From the NCBI GenBank assembly GCA_023391835.1, contig JAEWAE010000036.1, forward strand, positions 65,659-129,658: a stretch of 64,000 nt of DNA, written 5' to 3'. Made by a program: the position numbers and the translations under genes. Each line of letters begins with the position of its first letter. Positions within the stretch are counted from its first letter, which is position 1. This DNA comes from Bacillota bacterium. GTDB lineage: Bacteria > Bacillota > Clostridia > Oscillospirales > Ethanoligenentaceae. Below, piece after piece: positions 60,902 through 64,000 of the stretch. Below the pieces are notes generated by a model. It was not told where the DNA came from, searched no databases, and was given only the letters and a program-made list of their open reading frames with translations.

Positions 60902-62017
60902 TTATGCCTCCATCAGCGCGGGCCATGTGGCCGGCCCGACTATCCCGTCGGCGTTCAGATTGTGCGCCTGCTGAAATGCTTCAACTGCCTGCTCCGTCTG
61001 GCTGCCGAATTGGCCGTCAAACCGGATACCGAGGCGGTATTGCAGGTAACGCACGGCAGCCCCGCGAGAACCGTATGTAAGCGTTGGCTGGCTGGTGATG
61101 GTGTTGTAGGCGCTCTGGCACTGACTGCCCCATACGCCGCTATCGGCGGTCAGGCCACACACCTGCTCCATCACACGCACGCCCTCACGGGTAAGCGGGC
61201 CAGCATATCCGTCCTCGTCAAGCGCCGGGCGCGGAATCTGGATGGCGTTCAGCTTTTGCTGGACACGCCGCACAGCCCGGTCGCCGGTAAAGGCGTTTGC
61301 AGGCGCGGCGCTGGCACTCCCTGTACTCTCCCCTGCGTTCGTTTTGGACTTGCCGATAAAGATAGAGGCCGTCGCTTTATTCGCGTCCACGCCGCTTGCA
61401 AGGCCCGGCCAAGACGCGCGATCGGTGTACTGCCACATAGCCCACATTCTCCCGGCCACCTGTACCGAAATGGAACGCGGTCCGTCCACGAAAGGCGACG
61501 AATAGTCGGCAATCCAAAGCGGCGCATCGGCCGGCAGCGGGTCAAAGAAGCGGTCAATCTGCCCGGTCGACACATAGATCATGCAGGTAAGGCCGGTTTC
61601 GGCTTTGACTTCGGTGCGTAATGCTTCGACCGCCGCCGTCACCGCCTGCGCACTGTAGCCGTTCGATTCCTCCACATCCACGACTGGCAGGCAAGTATAT
61701 GAATACTTGGAAATGGCGCTCACGAAAAAGTCCGCCTGCTGCTTGGCGCTGGCGATAGAGCCGGGCCAAAAGTAATGAAAGAATCCGAAGTCCAGCCCGT
61801 TTTCCTGTGCGCCGGTCGCCCATGCGTCAAGCGTTTGGTCGGTATATGTAGTGCCCTCCGTAGCCTTGGCGTAGATTACGCTGGTATGTTGCCGAAGCAC
61901 CGCCCAGCTTGTCACCGCTTCGTGGTGCGACACGTCTATGACATTGGTATAGGCGGCTTCGCCGTCAGGCTTCATGAGTACGGTCGCGGCGCGTACATTG
62001 TATGTGGGCAAAAGCAA
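60902..62017 (-). CDS. GH25 endolysin with two peptidoglycan-binding motifs; start region disturbed
   Basis: Up to 371 aa from TTG 62017. GH25 muramidase domain at about 24-215: NVIDVSHHEAVTSW, YAKATEGTTY, PVVDVEESNGY with the catalytic Asp/Glu, and WIADYSSP. Two peptidoglycan-binding_1 units follow (VRRVQQKLNAIQIPRP, LQYRLGIRFDGQFGSQ). The reading frame upstream of 62017 continues with SGSIISVILTAALVLLLLPT, a good signal anchor, but no ATG, GTG or TTG precedes it before the frame enters unrelated phage sequence. The natural start seems lost at a deletion joint near 62055-62065. Confidence 0.8.
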   Translation of the reverse strand: MLLPTYNVRAATVLMKPDGEAAYTNVIDVSHHEAVTSWAVLRQHTSVIYAKATEGTTYTDQTLDAWATGAQENGLDFGFFHYFWPGSIASAKQQADFFVSAISKYSYTCLPVVDVEESNGYSAQAVTAAVEALRTEVKAETGLTCMIYVSTGQIDRFFDPLPADAPLWIADYSSPFVDGPRSISVQVAGRMWAMWQYTDRASWPGLASGVDANKATASIFIGKSKTNAGESTGSASAAPANAFTGDRAVRRVQQKLNAIQIPRPALDEDGYAGPLTREGVRVMEQVCGLTADSGVWGSQCQSAYNTITSQPTLTYGSRGAAVRYLQYRLGIRFDGQFGSQTEQAVEAFQQAHNLNADGIVGPATWPALMEA

Positions 62018-62189
62018 CAGAACGAGCGCCGCCGTAAGAATGACCGATATGATTGAACCAGACGTTAAGGCAGTCGGGCGACTGATTATCCAGAATCTTG
62101 TATTCCAAATCTTCCAGATTGAGGCCGCCGGAAACCTCGGACAGTGCCCATTGTTTTGTTTCCGGCGCTTTGAGCACTTTCAGAGCCAT
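61965..62189 (-). pseudogene. Truncated phage structural gene (N-terminal fragment)
   Basis: 74 codons from ATG 62189. The first about 48 residues, beginning MALKVLKAPETKQWAL and running to DNQSPDCLNVWF, look like the start of a phage virion protein whose GGLN and DNQSPD-N blocks recur in phage structural proteins; after NVWF the frame passes out of frame through the endolysin signal sequence and stops. So the gene has lost most of its length. Confidence 0.55.
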
Positions 62190-62193
62190 TCCG

Positions 62194-63156
62194 TTACCAC
62201 CCCGTCACATTCAAAATTTCCGTTTCCCCCGTATCGGTTGGGGATGCAAGAAGCTGTGCCTTTTGCTGATATTCATTTATGAGTGTGGTGCCAATGTCCG
62301 GGCGCTCGTCAAGTAACAGATGCCCGGCCACGTAATACGCCACAAGCTCCTGCGAATCCTCGTCAAGTTCCAACTCCGTGGTTGTGGGAGTATTTCCGTC
62401 TATGGTGGCAGGGTACCGGAAGTAATTTACCGTAAATTCGCCCTGCTCAAAGTAACTGACTGCCATTTTATTCGGCGCAAGCCAGTAATACGGCTTAGAC
62501 TTTGTAAACGGCTCCCCATCACTGAAATTTCCCCGGAACACCACGCCGTCTGGTTGAATCTGAAAGAAATCATCCGGCATGGCATATACATTGTCCGGCT
62601 GATACGCCGGAATATCGCTCACAGACGCATGAAGCACGCCAAAAAAAGCCACATTGCGGATATGGTATGCGTATGAGCCTGCAAAGCGGATGCGCACTTG
62701 GTTTGACACATTCGATGCGCCGACAAAGCCCTTGTATGCTGTGTAGCCCTCCGGTTTAGTGGCAACGCTGATGTGAATAGGCGTCGGCAAGTCCTGCCAC
62801 ACACCGTTTACCTGCTCTTCTATGTAGACGTCGCACAGGTAGTCCACTTCAAAGTAATATTCCTGCGCTCCGGAGGCTTGAAAAACCACATCATCGGAGA
62901 TATGCGGCGTAATGTCGAAGCAATACAGCGGATTCGGAAGAAGATTCGGTACCGGATATTGCGAAAAGATGAACTGCGCCGGGATTTTCTTGTAAACGGA
63001 TGCAATTTCCCGCTGCGCGTCATTGATAAGTCGCGGCATCCGTTTCAGATAGTCCATTTGCGTACCGTCAGTCAGCGAAATGTCAACGCCGCTCTGGCTT
63101 TTGTTGTTGATAAGGACAATCGCCGCGTCCTCAATATCCGCTATGGTCTTGGGCAT
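62194..63156 (-). CDS. Phage structural protein (connector/adaptor-like)
   Basis: 320 aa, soluble, with an N-terminal helical part (TIADIEDAAIVLINNKSQSG, then LINDAQREIASVYKKIP) and a beta-rich rest (jelly-roll-like strand alternation, YYFEVDYLCDVYIEEQ). The C-terminal helical part DEDSQELVAYYVAGHLLLDE recalls phage head-tail adaptor proteins that begin with the same type of helix. Role inferred from type and place. It lies 4 nt before the truncated gene. Confidence 0.55.
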   Translation of the reverse strand: MPKTIADIEDAAIVLINNKSQSGVDISLTDGTQMDYLKRMPRLINDAQREIASVYKKIPAQFIFSQYPVPNLLPNPLYCFDITPHISDDVVFQASGAQEYYFEVDYLCDVYIEEQVNGVWQDLPTPIHISVATKPEGYTAYKGFVGASNVSNQVRIRFAGSYAYHIRNVAFFGVLHASVSDIPAYQPDNVYAMPDDFFQIQPDGVVFRGNFSDGEPFTKSKPYYWLAPNKMAVSYFEQGEFTVNYFRYPATIDGNTPTTTELELDEDSQELVAYYVAGHLLLDERPDIGTTLINEYQQKAQLLASPTDTGETEILNVTGW

Positions 63157-63160
63157 TTCT

Positions 63161-63355
63161 TCACCCCGCCTGTATCGTAATCACCTGGAAATTGTCGTCA
63201 TAGTCTTTACCGGCTTCAAACGTCGCGTCATTCAGAACATTGGCCGAATGCGTAAGCGTACCGGTCACTGTTCCGTTATCAGACACGACATTGAAAGTCG
63301 CCTGCGTCACGCTTTCGGTGCTGTTTACGCCCGTACAGTGAAAAGTCAGAATCAT
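63161..63355 (-). CDS. Small phage protein, beta-rich, unknown
   Basis: 64 aa. Alternating hydrophobic strands (TFNVVSDNGTVTGTLTHSA, FQVITIQAG) suggest one small beta domain. No family seen. It is 4 nt upstream of the structural gene and likely co-translated. Confidence 0.5.
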   Translation of the reverse strand: MILTFHCTGVNSTESVTQATFNVVSDNGTVTGTLTHSANVLNDATFEAGKDYDDNFQVITIQAG

Positions 63356-63367
63356 GTCTATCGCTCC

Positions 63368-63799
63368 TTAATACGGATCCCAAGCCGTTGCTGTATTCCC
63401 CTGTTCAAGTTGCATGCGAAATGTGTAATTGGAAAACACGGCACCCGGCTCTATGTACACAAAATAAACGGATGCGATCTGCCCGGTCGCGGTGATTGTC
63501 TCACCCGCATGAACGATATTTGTGCTATCGCTGGTTCGGATGGCTTGGCTCCATGTGCCGGATGTCGTACCAGCTATAACGGTTGCCGAGCATGTATATT
63601 GCTTTACGGGCGAAAGCGGCACGCGGCCCATGCTTATGTTCTGATTCACATAATTGGTGGCAGTTCCATTGATTGTAATGATACCGCCCTGTGAAATTGT
63701 GAAAGAAACTCCGTTTGATGTTGCGCTACCGGCGGATGGGCTGAATAGATTCTTACTGAACCGGCGTGCTTTATAGGTTTCGTTTCCGATTCCTAACAT
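63368..63799 (-). CDS. Phage tail-fibre/receptor-type beta protein
   Basis: 143 aa. Sequence is rich in Ser, Thr, Gly and short strands: FTISQGGIITINGTATNYV and IEPGAVFSNYTFRMQLEQGN, ending TATAWDPY, the ending seen often in carbohydrate-binding-like tail proteins of Clostridia phages (LEQG-TATAWEPY). Probably part of tail fibre or baseplate decoration. Confidence 0.6.
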   Translation of the reverse strand: MLGIGNETYKARRFSKNLFSPSAGSATSNGVSFTISQGGIITINGTATNYVNQNISMGRVPLSPVKQYTCSATVIAGTTSGTWSQAIRTSDSTNIVHAGETITATGQIASVYFVYIEPGAVFSNYTFRMQLEQGNTATAWDPY

Positions 63800-63800
63800 T

Positions 63801-63890
63801 TTACAGCCCCCTGACCGCCCAAAGCTGGCCGGATGTGAGCGTAATACTGGAAAACGAAAATGGAAGGATAGTCCCTTTTGTATCTGTTTG
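63801..63890 (-). pseudogene. C-terminal remnant of a tail-fibre gene
   Basis: A 29-codon open segment without a start, ending LPFSFSSITLTSGQLWAVRG followed by Leu and stop. This is a typical tail-fibre C-terminus. A TGA at 63891-63893 and another frame to the right (ending WKFYK-stop) show that the gene is interrupted or shifted here. Confidence 0.4.
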
Positions 63891-64000
63891 TCAAGGACCT
63901 ACTTATAAAATTTCCATCCTTGCGTTTCAGTTGTACCCATTTTGGTAACGACTGAAACCTTTTCTGATGACTGTATATCGGGTACACAGCCCGCCTAGCG

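Noticed and set aside
63793..63987. 64-codon minus-strand frame at the right edge
   Set aside because: The better reading is the tail-fibre ending in another frame; this frame shows no phage protein features.

Overview
The window looks like a chromosomal segment of a spore-forming, high-GC member of the Clostridia, probably near Oscillospiraceae/Ruminococcaceae. The evidence is the mother-cell/forespore channel gene spoIIIAH, spoIIM, an alpha/beta SASP, a CwlD-type amidase, a PdaB-type deacetylase, the clostridial RiPP precursor SCIFF with its radical SAM maturase, T-box and lysine-riboswitch control, and frequent TTG/GTG starts with strong Shine-Dalgarno sites. This is inference from gene content; no database was searched.

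Layout. 1-12700 (+): the end of the spoIIIA operon, an Asp23-family gene, then the usual clostridial run nusB, TsaD-like, xseA, xseB, ispA, a PAP2-type gene, dxs, tlyA, NAD kinase, argR, recN and tyrS. 12757-13242: a promoter, four tRNAs (Val, Phe, Gly, Cys) and a strong terminator. 13699-16979 (-): an efflux-type adaptor and permease plus a GME-fold protein, with no ATPase. 17175-25395: housekeeping and sporulation genes (radA, cwlD-like, L,D-transpeptidase, ogt, two Xer-type recombinases, DUF624, spoIIM). 25469-31368 (-): proC, the SCIFF system (scfB, scfA, TIGR04086), yajC, tgt, queA. 31431-35229 (+): promoter, lysine riboswitch, asd, dapA, dapB and an ACT-domain protein. 35466-38461: a flippase and a methionine-rich ferritin-like protein. 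38541-52851, mostly (-): two glycosyltransferases, SASP, PdaB-like deacetylase, ndk, U32 protease, mltG, GNAT, DUF2156, a guanylate-kinase-like protein, TagA-like and HtrA; an aldehyde dehydrogenase (+) and two tiny genes not found by ordinary ORF calling lie among them.

53124-59710 (-): a T-box-controlled trp operon. trpD, trpC, trpF, trpB and trpA look intact, but trpE and trpG have collapsed into one broken fusion. 59775-60120: a promoter, two tRNA-Ser genes and a terminator. 60278-64000 (-): the lysis end of a prophage (holin, XhlA-like, GH25 endolysin, structural proteins) with an apparent internal deletion.

The observations most worth a second look are the Met-rich tandem repeat fused to a diiron ferritin-like domain, the trpE-trpG collapse behind an apparently intact T-box, a 34-residue protein copying the membrane anchor of the adjacent PdaB-like deacetylase, the adaptor whose hairpin is replaced by a Ser/Asp-rich linker, and the prophage deletion joint.
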